DNA from: Ophiodon elongatus
Taxonomy: Eukaryota; Chordata; Actinopteri; Perciformes; Hexagrammidae
Assembly (NCBI GenBank): GCA_016806645.1
Contig: JACSYO010000443.1
Coordinates: 1 to 64,000 of the forward strand
DNA: 64,000 nt
Reading direction: 5' to 3'
A program made the position numbers and the translations under genes. The notes under the pieces were generated by a model, which saw only the letters and a program-made list of their open reading frames with translations, was not told the origin of the DNA and searched no databases. Numbering within the stretch: position 1 is the first letter of the stretch; each line of letters begins with the position of its first letter. This document shows positions 1-10,409 of the stretch, piece by piece.

Positions 1-272
1 TGCTTGTGAGGGGCCTCCGCCGTTATACCTGTCTGCTTGTGAGGGGCCTCCGTCACACCTGCCTGTGTGTGTGAGGGGCCTCCATCACACCTGTTTGCTT
101 GTGAGGGGCCTCCGCCGTTACACCTGTCTGCTTGTGAGGGGCCTCCGCCGTTACACCTGTCTGCTTGTGAGGGGCCTCCGCCGTCACACCTGTCTGCTTG
201 TGAGGGGCCTCCGCCGTTACACCTATCTGCTTGTGAGGGGCCTCCGCCATCACACCTGTCTGTGTCTGTGAC
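1..272. repeat. 33-bp minisatellite, about 8 copies
   Basis: Tandem copies of a 33-bp unit containing GTGAGGGGCCTCCGCCGTTA followed by CACCTGTCTGCTT run from the window edge to about 272. Copies differ by a few bases, for example CCGTTA versus CCATCA. The unit length is a multiple of three, so several frames stay open on both strands and give 11-residue repeat peptides. These are a by-product of the repeat and not genes. The array probably extends beyond the window start. Confidence 0.93.
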
Positions 273-322
273 ATGTATGTTAGCTGTGTTTGTGTTTGCT
301 CCTCTATATCCTGCTCTTGTAT

Positions 323-623
323 CAGTCTTTCAGTTGACGTGCAGATGGTCTTTGACTTTCTGGTGTTCTGTTAGCTGTTTCATGCTGCTTGTAATTATGT
401 GATACAGTCTAAACTGTGTGAGGGGCCTCCGTCACACCTGTCTGTATGTGTGAGGGGCCCTTCACACACACAGACAGCTGTGACGGCGGAAGCCCCTCAC
501 AAGCAGACACATGTGACCTTGGCCCCTCACACAGTTTAGACTGTGTCACATAATTACAAGCAGCATGAAACAGCTAACAGAACACCAGAAAGTCAAAGAC
601 CATCTGCACGTCAACTGAAAGAC
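323..623. repeat. Large foldback inverted repeat
   Basis: The sequence from about 323 to 428 (CAGTCTTTCAGTTGACGTGC onward) reappears as a near-perfect reverse complement at about 517-623. The central 430-516 part is also partly palindromic and is built from the same GTGAGGGGCC minisatellite unit seen at 1-272. Arms of about 105 bp could form a long hairpin. No ORF, terminal target duplication or transposase is visible. It may be an inverted duplication of the minisatellite edge or a foldback-type element. Confidence 0.85.
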
Positions 624-1255
624 TGCGACCACATGTTGACTCCATCAACAGCAGACATGAGCAGCACAGAGAGGAGGAGGTTGACAAACACACATAACTT
701 ACATGTATGTTGTACAACACATTTATTGCAGAGTGTTTGATGCGTGTCTATTTTAAATTTTAAATGCCTACATTATTGTTTCTGTATGATGTGAAAAGAT
801 GACTGTACATGCTAATGTTTAAACATTAACATGTACAGAACATGAACTGAATAAAATTGTGAATGAATTTCCCTGTAACTCTTAAGTGTCTGTTGTTTTT
901 TTTATTATGGTCCATCCACCTGAATCTTGCTTTAACATTTTAAAAAGGTACACTTGACAGCGATATTTATGGGATAATCATATTCAAAGTTTTTGAACTA
1001 TAGTTCCCATAATGATTTAAGAAATGTAAACATGAAGTACAATGTTTCAATGAATTCAGTGAGTTGTTTGTTAGCTTGCTAATAAGTTGAAAACCATTCG
1101 GACATAAATGTCCATATAATATATATTTCCCTCGGAAAGATGAAAATCTGAGCATAATGATGTTTCACTGTTTTTTTTATGTCTTTTTTTTCTAGTTTTT
1201 TGCGATCATTTAAGAAAACATGCTTTTCAATCCCGTCGGTGGTTTTCGGGTTCAG
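624..1255. other. AT-rich noncoding DNA
   Basis: No ORF or recognisable repeat is seen here. The stretch contains short A and T runs and an AATAAA-like motif near 850 without an associated gene. Confidence 0.5.
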
Positions 1256-1645
1256 AGAATTAAATTATCATTGTATCATTGTTTAGTGTGCCATAATGCC
1301 ATTAAAATGTCATAAATATTGCCACAGTATAGAGTGCTATAAAAATGTCATCGGGTAGTTTGCCATGAATGTAGATGTCATAAAAAAGTGTGCCATAAAA
1401 TTTCTATGGTATATAATATAAAAAAAAAGTCATAGTATAGTATTCCATAAAACTGTTGTAGTCATAAAATAGATTGGAACAAAAAAGTGTAATTTTATGG
1501 TATGGTATGCAATAAAATGTCATTGTATAGTTCGCTATTTAAATGTCTGACTAAGGTCATAGTGTAGTATGCAATAAAACATGATATGAAAAATGGCAGC
1601 ATAGAAATGTCAAATTATAGTATGCCATAAAGTTAAAATTACACA
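1256..1645. repeat. Degenerate AT-rich tandem repeat
   Basis: Variants of the phrase 'agtatgccataaaatgtcat' recur roughly every 25-40 bp (for example near 1290, 1325, 1360, 1390, 1440, 1500, 1560 and 1620). This is an old, strongly diverged tandem array. No coding potential is seen. Confidence 0.7.
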
Positions 1646-1739
1646 AAAGACCAAAGCTTTCACGAGGCTTAATGTCTAGATTCTCAATATAGGCAATCGT
1701 TTCAATAATGTCTCATGTTTCATTCGACATTAAAAATTA

Positions 1740-1975
1740 CATAAAAATAAATTACATGACATTTTGATGGACATAGCAGGGGTCCTCATGAACAAGAATC
1801 CAGTGAAAGTTTGATATTGTCTTTTATAACAACAAATATTTGGAAATTATGAATATCATTTCTTTTGAGCTGACTTTGCCTTTACTTTTCTCAAAAACTG
1901 TAAAGTAAAATCACATGAAATCTGACATGGACATATATGGGGTCATCATGAATAAGAATCCATTTTTAACCCTTT
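1740..1975. repeat. Two diverged copies of a short repeat
   Basis: A segment at about 1757-1812 (gacatttt gatggacata, then tcatgaacaagaatcca) is echoed at about 1919-1970 (gacatggacatatatgggg, then tcatgaataagaatcca). The meaning is unknown. Confidence 0.5.
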
Positions 1976-2191
1976 TTTAATTGAAAACAGTACAGTAGTG
2001 TAACTTCAGATCTTTTATTTTATTTCATACAATGTCCAAAATAATGTTGTTTTTGACTTGTTATATCAAATTGGACAAATGATTGCTGAAGAGACACAGT
2101 TGGTTTTGATACTGAACAACAAAAAATCACGATTTAAAAAATAATTTCATTTAGTTTCAAAACTATTTAACATTTAAGTTTTTTTATAGGC

Positions 2192-2320
2192 TTTTTTACA
2201 TTTTACACTCTGGTGCACTGACCTGTTTTCACCACCAGGGGTCAGTAGTCAGTAACTCTTCATGTCTGAGGGACAGCAGCTCTCTCACTTTAGCTTTTTA
2301 ATCATACATTTACTTTTTAT
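2192..2320. repeat. Dispersed repeat, copy 1 (partner at 7252-7378)
   Basis: About 128 bp, from TTTTTACATTTTACACTCTG to CATACATTTACTTTTTAT, is repeated in the same orientation at 7252-7378 with scattered differences. It includes a CACCAGGGGTCAG core. The flanks differ, so this is an interspersed element and not a local duplication. Confidence 0.8.
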
Positions 2321-2339
2321 AAAATGCAGACATGAAAGC

Positions 2340-3190
2340 TGATTTCTGTGCATTTTGTTTATTCATACCTCATTTTAAAAAGGCCGTGATCACAGAGGAT
2401 GAGCTCAGCATGATGCAAATGCTCTATAATCATAACGTGAGCACATGCTGCGGTTGATTAAAGAAGTCCACGATGTCATGGAGGAATAAAAGCCCACATT
2501 GGTTTATTATAGAGTGGCAAAAGACAATATGCTTTTTACTACAATTTACTTTTTTCAAGATTTTCTAAACAAACTAATATACATAATATCTTCATCGTGG
2601 AACAAAAAGCATCAAGTGGAGGTTGAAACAGCTTCCACACCTTCAGCATCATAAAAAAGGGAACGGTTTGATTTTCATTTGAAAAGATGTGAAACTTAGA
2701 ACAATGGGATCCACATTGTACAATGAATCCAAAAGCATCTATTTATGTCAGTCTCAGAAAGGCCTCATCTTGCAGGCTGCTGGCTGCACACTACCAGCTA
2801 CCAGACATTTTGGCATCGCTGCAGACCCTGACTCATGCACTCCCTAGAGCAGCAGCCCCCACCCCGACCACACATATCTATCTCCGTGCATCTCCCTCCA
2901 CGCCTCAGAGCCCTCAGACACGGAGAAGATGGAGAAGAACCAGAAGAGGTCACGTGGTCAATCTGTGCTTCAGGGTGTTACTACGGAGAGAGAGGGAGTC
3001 CTCTCCTGGACGAGGAGATGAGGTCCAGGTGTGTCTCCTGCCTCACCTGATCTCACTCTCCTGGAGGAGTGGGTGGAGCCTTCTGGCTGGAAGGTATACC
3101 CCAGCAACTACCCTTCCCCTCAGCCTCTTACACATATATATGTTAAACTGTTGCTTGCATGTCGACAATTGTAAAAATAAAATAAAAAGC
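2340..3190 (+). other. Gene-poor stretch with one unrecognised 160-codon open frame
   Basis: A frame open from 2723 to 3214 on the plus strand encodes a basic, Arg/Ser/Leu-rich product with no motif I recognise. It ends next to overlapping AATAAA-like motifs at 3173-3187. No splice partner, signal peptide or domain is visible, and an overlapping frame (2835-3050) is also open. I therefore treat it as probably noncoding. The stretch ends where homology to the zinc-finger 3' UTRs starts. Confidence 0.3.
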
Positions 3191-3656
3191 TTTGTAGGTG
3201 ACACTAGACACTAATTGGATAAGACAGTTAAAAACTGTCTCTACTTTCCCGCTAACTATCCATCATATCGTTTCCAAAAACCTTCCTGTGAGTTTACAGT
3301 TACATAGAAGCTTAGGGAATTATACAAAATGATGGGATCTGTAAAAGAAAGTGTCACCAAAGTTTCAGTAACACAAAGTAGACTTAGATTTTAAAACATT
3401 ACACGGAAATATACATTTTAAATACAGATGTATTCGTACAGTTTTTAGTTTCTTTTTAGTTTCCTCCATCACAGACACACAGTATGTTGTCATTGTTTTT
3501 TAAAACAATTTATCAGATGTTGAGAAATCACTTTGCCTTCCATCTTATTTACAAACAAATGACAAAGGGAACATTTGACATGTTTTTAAATAAAAACAAG
3601 AGAAAAGACAACAACAAACAAAATAACCTGATGTGGTTCTTCCCAATACACTTAGG
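3191..3656 (-). other. 3' UTR-like flank shared by the zinc-finger paralogues (copy 1)
   Basis: This minus-strand flank downstream of the finger array matches 11820-12160 and 26531-26841. Shared phrases include ggtgacactagacactaatt, 'aagtgtcaccaaagtttcag' and 'atcactttgccttccatct'. The conservation identifies it as the 3' end of a gene copied together with its fingers. Confidence 0.75.
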
Positions 3657-4294
3657 TCATTCATCTTTCACAACTGAAATTAATGGTTTCTCTCCTGTGT
3701 GGACTCTCATGTGTGTCTTGAGATTTCCCTGTTCTGTAAATCTTTTCCCACAAACATCACAACTGAATGGTTTCTCTCCTGTGTGGATTATCATATGTGT
3801 CTTCAGATGACCCTGTTCTGTAAATCTATTCCCACAAAGATCACAACTGAATGGTTTCTCTCCTGTGTGGACTCTCATGTGTATCTTAAGATTTCCCCTT
3901 GTTGCAAATCTTTTCCCACAAACATCACATATGAAAGGTTTCTCTCCTGTGTGGCCACTCGTGTTTCTTCAGAGTTCCCGGTTCTGTAAATCTTTTCCCA
4001 CAAACATCACAACTGAATGGTTTCTCTCCTGTGCGAACGCTCATGTGTCCCTTCAGAGTTCCCTGTACTATGAATATTTTCCCACTAACATCACAACTGA
4101 ATGGTTTCTCTCCTGTGTGGATTCTCATGTGTTTCTTCAGATTTCCCTGTTCTGTAAATCTTTTCCTACAAACATCACAACTGAATGGTTTCTCTCCTGT
4201 GTGGACTGTCGTGTGACTTTTCAGACGTCTCTGTTCTGTAAATCTTTTCCCACAAACATCACAACTGAATGGTTTCTCTCCAGTGTGGAATGTC
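3657..4294 (-). pseudogene. C2H2 zinc-finger gene 1, last exon, broken
   Basis: This minus-strand array of about seven C2H2 fingers has TGEKPF linkers, of the type CDVCGKRFTEQGNLKKHMRIH. C2H2 arrays of this kind usually bind DNA in the nucleus. One finger has lost a zinc ligand (CDVSGK) and its last histidine (SVR). Near 3945 a 2-base loss in a linker shifts the frame, so the 5' four fingers read in one frame (down to 3925) and the last three in another (3657-3878 and upstream). The acidic N-terminal segment present in the two paralogues is missing. At about 4295 the coding sequence runs straight into repeat DNA. A matching first exon may be 10139-10328. I judge it a pseudogene; a sequencing indel could explain the shift but not the missing N-terminus. 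Confidence 0.85.
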
Positions 4295-4295
4295 G

Positions 4296-4402
4296 AGTAA
4301 TCAAGGAAGAGCTTTGTGAAGTATCGAGGCTCGTGTTGATGACGTATGTGGTGATGTACGAAGCCTCGCAGGAAGGCGTCCCACGTGACTGATTTCGGAA
4401 AT
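4296..4402. mobile_element. hAT-like repeat fragment inside zinc-finger gene 1
   Basis: The segment from TCGAGTAATCAAGGAAGAGC to CACGTGACTGATTTCGGAAA closely matches 20218-20320, which is part of a larger dispersed repeat. It abuts the first finger and replaces the expected upstream exon sequence. The hAT assignment is tentative, from the general look of the family. Confidence 0.6.
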
Positions 4403-4409
4403 GGTTGGC

Positions 4410-4610
4410 GTCTTTTTTTAAGATAAGATAATCCTTTATTAGTCCTGCAGAGGGGAAATTTACAGGATTTACAGCAGCATAGGGTAAAGTGCAAACAAGA
4501 GACATTGTAAAAAGAAACAAGATCAAAAGAATTATTATAAATAAGCAAATAAGCAATAAAAAAATGTATGTAAAAATCAGTAAAGAATCCACAATAGTGA
4601 CCACGTATAT
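4410..4610. repeat. Common teleost interspersed repeat (agataagataatcctttatt type)
   Basis: The phrase AGATAAGATAATCCTTTATT followed by AGTCCTGCAGAGGGGAAATT is a frequent teleost interspersed sequence, probably the 3' part of a retroposon or a derivative. Only this fragment is visible and no ORF belongs to it. Confidence 0.55.
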
Positions 4611-4639
4611 TTATTAAGTACTGTACTAATGTAGGATGC

Positions 4640-4790
4640 ACATTCGAAGTACATGCACTTTACTTGAGTGTTTCCATTTTATGCAGCTTTATGGCCTACT
4701 TTTAAGTTCTACTCCAATTAATTTCAGAGGCAAATATTTTACTTTTTACACTTTAATAAATCACCTCTGGCCAAATCAATCACTCAACTA
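4640..4790. repeat. Teleost dispersed repeat (acttgagtgtttccattttatg type)
   Basis: The phrases 'tactccaattaatttcagag' and 'caaatattttactttttaca' resemble the copy at 9158-9345 and the stub at 5217-5260 (tacattaccttagtaaatgt). This is an abundant fish repeat of unresolved class. Confidence 0.55.
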
Positions 4791-5022
4791 TAACACAGTT
4801 ACACTGTTGTTTGTTTGGCTACATCTTTGCACTATTGTTTTGTTTTGTTTGTTAGTTACTTTAATTTAATATTATTCTATTCTATTTTTGTATATATTGT
4901 GCATTTTTCTTATTATTCTATTCTATTTTTTGTATACATTGTACATTTCTATATATTGTATTGCTTACCTGTATGTATAAATGCTGCTGTAGCGAAAACA
5001 ATTTCCCTTTACTAGATTAATA

Positions 5023-5027
5023 ATCTA

Positions 5028-5069
<42 letters not shown>

Positions 5070-5070
5070 G
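5023..5070. repeat. (ATCT)n microsatellite
   Basis: About ten uninterrupted copies of the tetranucleotide ATCT/CTAT. Confidence 0.97.
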
Positions 5071-5460
5071 AAAAAGTAACTAGCAACGAAAGTCGTCAAA
5101 TGAAATGTAGTGAAATAAAAAAAAGTGCAATATTCCGCTGTGAATCGCAGTGGAGTAGAAGAATAAAATAGCATAAAAATTCAAACAAATCAGAAAAAAT
5201 ATGTAAAATGTGTACATAAGTACATTACCTTAGTAAATGTACTTAGTTACTTCCCACCACTGCTATGCATACCTGCACCTGCAGAGCCAACGTGTAAGTT
5301 AATAGGTTACTGTTTTGTTATTATCGTGGTCAGGAATAGCGAGAGGTTCAAAATATAAGGGGCAGCAAAACGCAATGGATCCCCCCTCACATGTTGTGAC
5401 TCTATTGCGCGTTTGTTTGTAATATATTCAAGCTTCTCTTTTTTTTGCGATTGAAATTGT

Positions 5461-5832
5461 CTAAAAAAAAAAAAAAAAAACGCCTGAAACCCAGCACTGT
5501 GTAAAAGTTGTCATTTTTAAATAAAAATGAATAAAATGTTGTTCGTAGTAACATAAGCACAGTCACATCACAACCCTCTCCCCAATTTGCTTCCACTTTC
5601 CCTTTTGACCCCGCCATTGTATCATAAAGACAGACACCATATTAATAAGTTCATAATTTGTTTTGGCATCACAAACATCATTCATTTATTCAATTAAAGC
5701 TTCACACACCAAAGCCATGGTGTCATTATAATCACTCTGCCTGTTTTACATTTATTGTCCACTTGATGGCGCAGTAGACCAAATGAAGCACCATGAAGCT
5801 TTGGCCCATGAGTGAACCAATTGGATGGAAAG
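5461..5832 (-). mobile_element. hAT-like nonautonomous repeat, inverted relative to 20327-20660
   Basis: After an A(20) run, about 330 bp from CCTGAAACCCAGCACTGTGT to AAGCACCATGAAGCTT match 20327-20660 in reverse complement. Shared blocks include 'atggcgcagtagaccaaatg' and 'caaagccatggtgtcattat'. The element has no coding capacity. Terminal inverted repeats were not resolved, so the hAT label is tentative. Confidence 0.65.
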
Positions 5833-5834
5833 CT

Positions 5835-7245
5835 TCAAAGCTTCAGGAAGCCTCTGCTCCGGTCGAATGGTCCTTTTTGCTTAGGAAGGTTCCTATATGA
5901 GTGAAATGACCCAGAGGTATCTAAGTGGCCGCCATGATAAGAGCTGTTCAAATTCTCCAAATGCTTAGGAAAGGAGCTTCAATGCTTCCTTACTTAGGTC
6001 CTTTAGCATAGGAACCACTGGACCTTTCTTTACGAAAGGCAAGGAGATAATTCTGACCCACAATTCCTTGCGGCGGCAACATTTAAAGTGACGCACCATT
6101 CGGCCGTTCACGAGAACAAACGATCATGAAGACAAACGCAGATCATATAAATAACATGTGTCATAACTTGGAAATTAACTTTCAATAATCTGTTAAACCT
6201 GCTGGAAAACTATGAGCGTTACATTGCTGTTGCCATAAACTGCTGTAAACTGATCAAAGTGACGTATTTGATCTGCTCTCTCTGGTGTTTACTGCAGCCT
6301 CAGCCCTCATTCTTTTATCTGACTTCAGTTATAGAAGCTTTGATAAAAGGTTAAACTGGACGAGCTCTGCAGTCTGAGTCATGTTTTTAATTATCATCTT
6401 TTCAATCAACATTAGAATAAAACACTTTCAAGTCAACACTGAGTTTATAAACTATCGTCTGCATATTCTTATGATCAGATTATAATCTGCATATAAAACA
6501 AAACAACAAAAATGGATATGAGACATTGTTAGTGGGAGAACGTATTTAATTCAGCATGTTTGAAACTGAACAATGAGACAGTTTAGTAACTTTGTACTCT
6601 GAGACAATCCCTTGGTTTCACTTTTATATTTCTTCTTTCATTTCTATTCCAACCTTGTTAATAAATATGAACCTGGTTGTTCATGTTGTTAATAAAGTAA
6701 TACTATGAACCTGGTTGTTCATGTTAATATGACGCAACACTGTAATAACACGGACGAAGAATCTAAGATGCTCTTCTTTGTAGTCCATCTTCAGAACATT
6801 GTAGTTTCACCGCTGCAGACTGATATCATTAACATGCGCCTGCCGTCGCATCATAACTACGTAGCTTAGTGAAAATGGAGTCGGATCCTCTAAACACTGC
6901 GGTTGTCTTTTCATACTTCCTCATGAATTCTCCTTCCCATCTTTCCTTGACCCCATGACGTTTTCCACAGAGGTCAAGGAAAAGTGGTTAGGAATAGACG
7001 TTAGGAGGTCATTTTTGGACTATTCAAATCCAGCCTCAATCTCCACACTCACAGAGGTTTAGTTCTGTCCTGCTGTCAAACTGTCGAGTGTTTGAGTCTC
7101 TCCAGACATTTTGAGCCCTTTATGAACCCTTTCCGTAAGTCCTTATTGAACATGTATAATATTTAGGTTATCCTTTCTGGGGAGGAGGTGGAGGCCATAA
7201 TCCAGGCTGTACGTACTGATGGAGAAGCACCAACTACAGAGCTCT
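5835..7245. other. Noncoding DNA with old repeat debris
   Basis: No gene was recognised. A short direct repeat (ctatgaacctggttgttcat type) lies at about 6665-6725. Segments near 5880-6070 and 6880-7010 resemble degraded fish transposon ends (aaaggcaaggagataattct, 'aggtcaaggaaaagtggtta'). Confidence 0.45.
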
Positions 7246-7251
7246 GGTCCT

Positions 7252-7378
7252 TTTTTACATTTTACACTCTGGTGCAGTTACCTGTTTCACCACCAGGGGT
7301 CAGCAGTCAATAACTCTTAATGTCTGAGGGACAGCAGCTCTTTCCCTTTATCTTTTGAATCATACATTTACTTTTTAT
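7252..7378. repeat. Dispersed repeat, copy 2 (partner at 2192-2320)
   Basis: Direct-orientation copy of the element at 2192-2320, ending in CATACATTTACTTTTTATAC. The flanks are unrelated. Confidence 0.8.
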
Positions 7379-7499
7379 ACGATGCACCAAGAGAGTTTCG
7401 GGTCATAGTTTCCTTATAATTTCTTTCCTGGAAAGAGTTCATTATTAATTTGGCACCAATGAAAGGAAATGAAAGAGATTTGAGACATTTATTTGAGTT

Positions 7500-7840
7500 T
7501 ATCCAGGTAGCCAAAATGACCTGACCCAGCTCCGGCTTCAGCTCGGCATGCTGGAAGAAACATGTCAGGTTGAGTCCGGTTGCCGACTCGGCTGAGACTC
7601 GGGATCAATGACGCCTCTGAATCGGGCCGAATACACCGGTCCGATTCCGGCTGCTGACACTGCCATCACTAGGCCGCATTCACCTCAAACATATAAAAAC
7701 TGGCCCGAGTGAGGCCCAATTGGGCGGTTAGATTCAGTCTGGAGACTCTAAACTGGCAATGCCCTCATTCAATCACAATCATGCCAACAAAATGCCATAA
7801 CTGCCCCAGCTAGCATCATGCCCACAGGAGCATATAGTGG
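7500..7840. repeat. Degenerate GGGCC-rich repeat block
   Basis: Recurrent GGGCC/GGCCC words (tcgggccgaatacaccggtc, 'actggcccgagtgaggccca') resemble the more regular block at 9765-10115. The open frame at 7861-8052 on the minus strand has no recognisable product. Confidence 0.45.
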
Positions 7841-8556
7841 GCACACTATTACAAGTGGGTCTAATTCCCGCGTGTTCCTGAACTCTGTAGGCCCTTACCA
7901 AATAACAAAATTAGCTTGGTCCAACAATATAGACATGCCAAAACTGGACCCATGACTACTACTAATGCATGCAGAATAATTGCACATGTTGAAAGCGGCA
8001 GTAATAAAGAGTCATATGTTTCTATACGACATTCATTGCAAGCAAAAAACACATATTTACAGCCAGGTTAGAAGAAAAGACGTTGAGGATATTAATAACG
8101 AATACAAATCTGAGAATATATATTGAATACTGAATAGAATTCTGAGAACCAATTTATTCATATCAAATAGAACAATGACAACATTAAGTCATTAAAATAT
8201 AACAATAAACACAAAAAAACAATCCCCCAGTGGATGTTTGCCTTTGAAAACATTTGTCTTTTGCTCCTTCTGATGCTTCCACCAACCAAGCTGACCTTTG
8301 CACAGGGAATTTCAATTTCAGCTTCTTCCTTCTAGACGGAGGTATATAGTCCCACGGTGTAGAACAAAGCGGTATAAAAACAGCTTTGTTCCAGCAGCCA
8401 TCACTCAGGTGAACAAATTATAATTATAACAGTGCACTGATTTGTATCTTTGTGTACTTTTATCATGTTTGTCTTTGTGTTGATTGTAATGTGTGTCGAG
8501 ACGGATGCCTCGTTTTCTATTGCAAACCAAGTCTCCCTACGGGTACAAATAAAAGT

Positions 8557-8771
8557 AGCCTAACCTAACCTAACCTAACCTAACCTAACCTAACCTAACC
8601 TAATCTAACCTAACCTAACCTAACCTAATTTAATCTAACCTAACCTAACCCTAAACTAATCTAACCTTACCTAACCTAACCTAACCTAACCTAACCTAAC
8701 CTTACCTAACCTAATTTAATCTAACCTAACCTAATTTAATCTAACCTAACCTAACCTAACCTAATCTAACC
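8557..8771. repeat. (CCTAA)n pentanucleotide array, about 215 bp
   Basis: Tandem CCTAA units with scattered TTTAATCTAA interruptions run from about 8557 to 8771. The vertebrate telomere unit is the hexamer CCCTAA. This array is the pentamer and contains only one CCCTAA-like word near 8648. It is a microsatellite-type array and not evidence of a chromosome end. Confidence 0.95.
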
Positions 8772-9157
8772 GTCTGACATTGCGGAGCCATTCTTTATTG
8801 AAGCTTCCACCTCTGATTCCATGGCCTGGCCTCTTTTAGTCACAGCATCTAAGTGTAAAATAAATCAACATTATAAATGGGATTTGTTATGTGGGAAGTC
8901 CAGGGGGATAATCCCCTGTCCACATTTTATGATAAACAAGCTCTTTTTTATGCTTTTTAATGCAAACTGGCATCTTATCTAATTTCAAAGCACAATGATC
9001 ATTGAAAAATGTTAATATGTTCCACAAAAATGGTTTACTTTCCATATTATTGATGGAATGTGATGTTAAAGATATTGGTAGTGGTACTAATTAGTATTAG
9101 TATTGAGTAAAAACAGAACACTTAACTTTTATAACTAGAGTTGGAAAAAAGTTATTA

Positions 9158-9400
9158 AATGTATTGAATGTAACTAAGCACATTTACTCAAGTACAGTAT
9201 TTAAGTAGGCTACAATTTTTGTAGTACTTGTACTTTACTTGAGTAATTCTATTGTATGGTACTTTATACTTCTACTCCACAACATCTCAGAGGTAAATAT
9301 TTTTGCACTTTTGCTCCTACATTTATGTCATAAATCTAGTTACTTTGATTCAGTTATTATTACAAAATATAATCAACTAATACATTGATGTATTATTACA
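9158..9400. repeat. Teleost dispersed repeat (catttactcaagtacagtat type)
   Basis: The phrases CATTTACTCAAGTACAGTAT, 'gtactttacttgagtaattc' and 'cttctactccacaacatctc' mark a very common fish repeat, also seen degraded at 4640-4790. No ORF. Confidence 0.7.
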
Positions 9401-9764
9401 GATGAATATACCCAGCAGTAAATGAAGTCGTTAAAATTAGACTTTTACAAACTACATAAAATTGTTACAGGACTAGAAATACAGAATACACACATATTTA
9501 CTTTCAGCAGATTACAATCAATCCGTAATCAGGTGTTTTTACTCTGTGTTCACAAAGGTTATGGACAAATTTAGATAATCCTCTGCCAACATCAACTGAT
9601 TTCATGTAACGCAAGCTAAACTGACGTGAGCTGCGTCTGCTTGAAGACTATAGCCTGTAGCTCACCCAGCGGTGTTATCTCTTCACCTTGTCTACAACTT
9701 TAAGCAAAAATACTGTAAAAGAGAAGTACTTATATGTATAATTCCAGTATAATATCTTGGATGA

Positions 9765-10115
9765 CCCCAGGTACAGACTGACCCGTCCAACACTGCGAAA
9801 CCATTTCAAACTGTTCAAACTGAGCCTCGCCCAGATGGGCTGTGATGAGCCAGTTTAGGCCCGTGTCTTCAACGCCGGATTGGGCAGATATGGCAACCAT
9901 TAAAAGGGCCAGAACTTGTTTCAGTGCTGGCTGCCGATTAACCCCGATGCCATGTCTTAGCCAGAAGAGGCCCGTGTCTAGTCTGTAACTTGCTAAATCT
10001 GGGCCAGATATGGCAAAAATTAAATGGGCCAAAGTTGGCTCACATTTGGCTGCATCAAGCCGGAACACAGCCGAGTCAGCCGACACTCAGCTGCAATAGG
10101 GCCGAGTCCGCTGGC
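9765..10115. repeat. GGGCCAGATATGG tandem-like repeat
   Basis: Words such as 'gggcagatatggcaaccatt' near 9892 and 'gggccagatatggcaaaaat' near 10002, each followed by AAAxGGGCCA, recur about 110 bp apart. The block ends beside zinc-finger exon 1 at 10139. A 118-codon minus-strand frame across it reflects the repeat. Confidence 0.6.
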
Positions 10116-10138
10116 TCATCATGCACAAATGCACAAAC

Positions 10139-10328
10139 CTGATCTGTGTAGCTGAATTTGAGGGTTGAAAACAGCCTCCAGTAGTTTGTGTCGACATTCA
10201 TTTTCTGTTAAACAAAAAACTTCCTCCTCATAATCTAATGTTAATCTGTCAAACAGCCCAAAAATGTCTTCATCGGCCGCGTCGAGTTGCTGTTTCACCA
10301 ACACGCTCAGCATTTCTACTTTTGACAT
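10139..10328 (-). CDS. Fish C2H2 zinc-finger gene, first coding exon (copy 1)
   Basis: The minus-strand exon starts at an ATG (10326-10328) and reads MSKVEMLSVLVKQQLDAADE, then DIFGLFDRLTLDYEEE, ending HRS plus one base before a donor CAG|GTTTGT. This is the recurring first coding exon of teleost C2H2 genes: a short helical, acidic segment of about 63 residues. The partial codon G joins AT of the exon-2 acceptor CTGCAG|ATGTCCAG seen in both paralogous second exons, giving SDVQQLL. The nearest downstream finger array on this strand is the broken one at 3657-4294, whose matching exon start is missing. The exon may therefore be orphaned. Confidence 0.75.
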
Positions 10329-10409
10329 GGAGACAAAGACAATGACAGCAGTTAAGTTAAGCAAAATAACTGCTGTCTTTAGCTTCAGATTCAACGAGAG
10401 TGGCATCAA

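Noticed and set aside
2723..3214. Plus-strand 163-codon frame as a gene
   Set aside because: No domain, splice partner or conserved feature was recognised. It was kept only as a note on the stretch.
3484..4392. Plus-strand frames with repeated KSFPTNITTEWFLSC units
   Set aside because: They are the antisense of the zinc-finger repeats (TGEKPFSCDVCGKRF). The same pattern recurs at 12170-13534 and 26849-27213.
8557..8771. Telomere or chromosome end
   Set aside because: The unit is a pentamer, not the vertebrate hexamer, and ordinary sequence lies on both sides.
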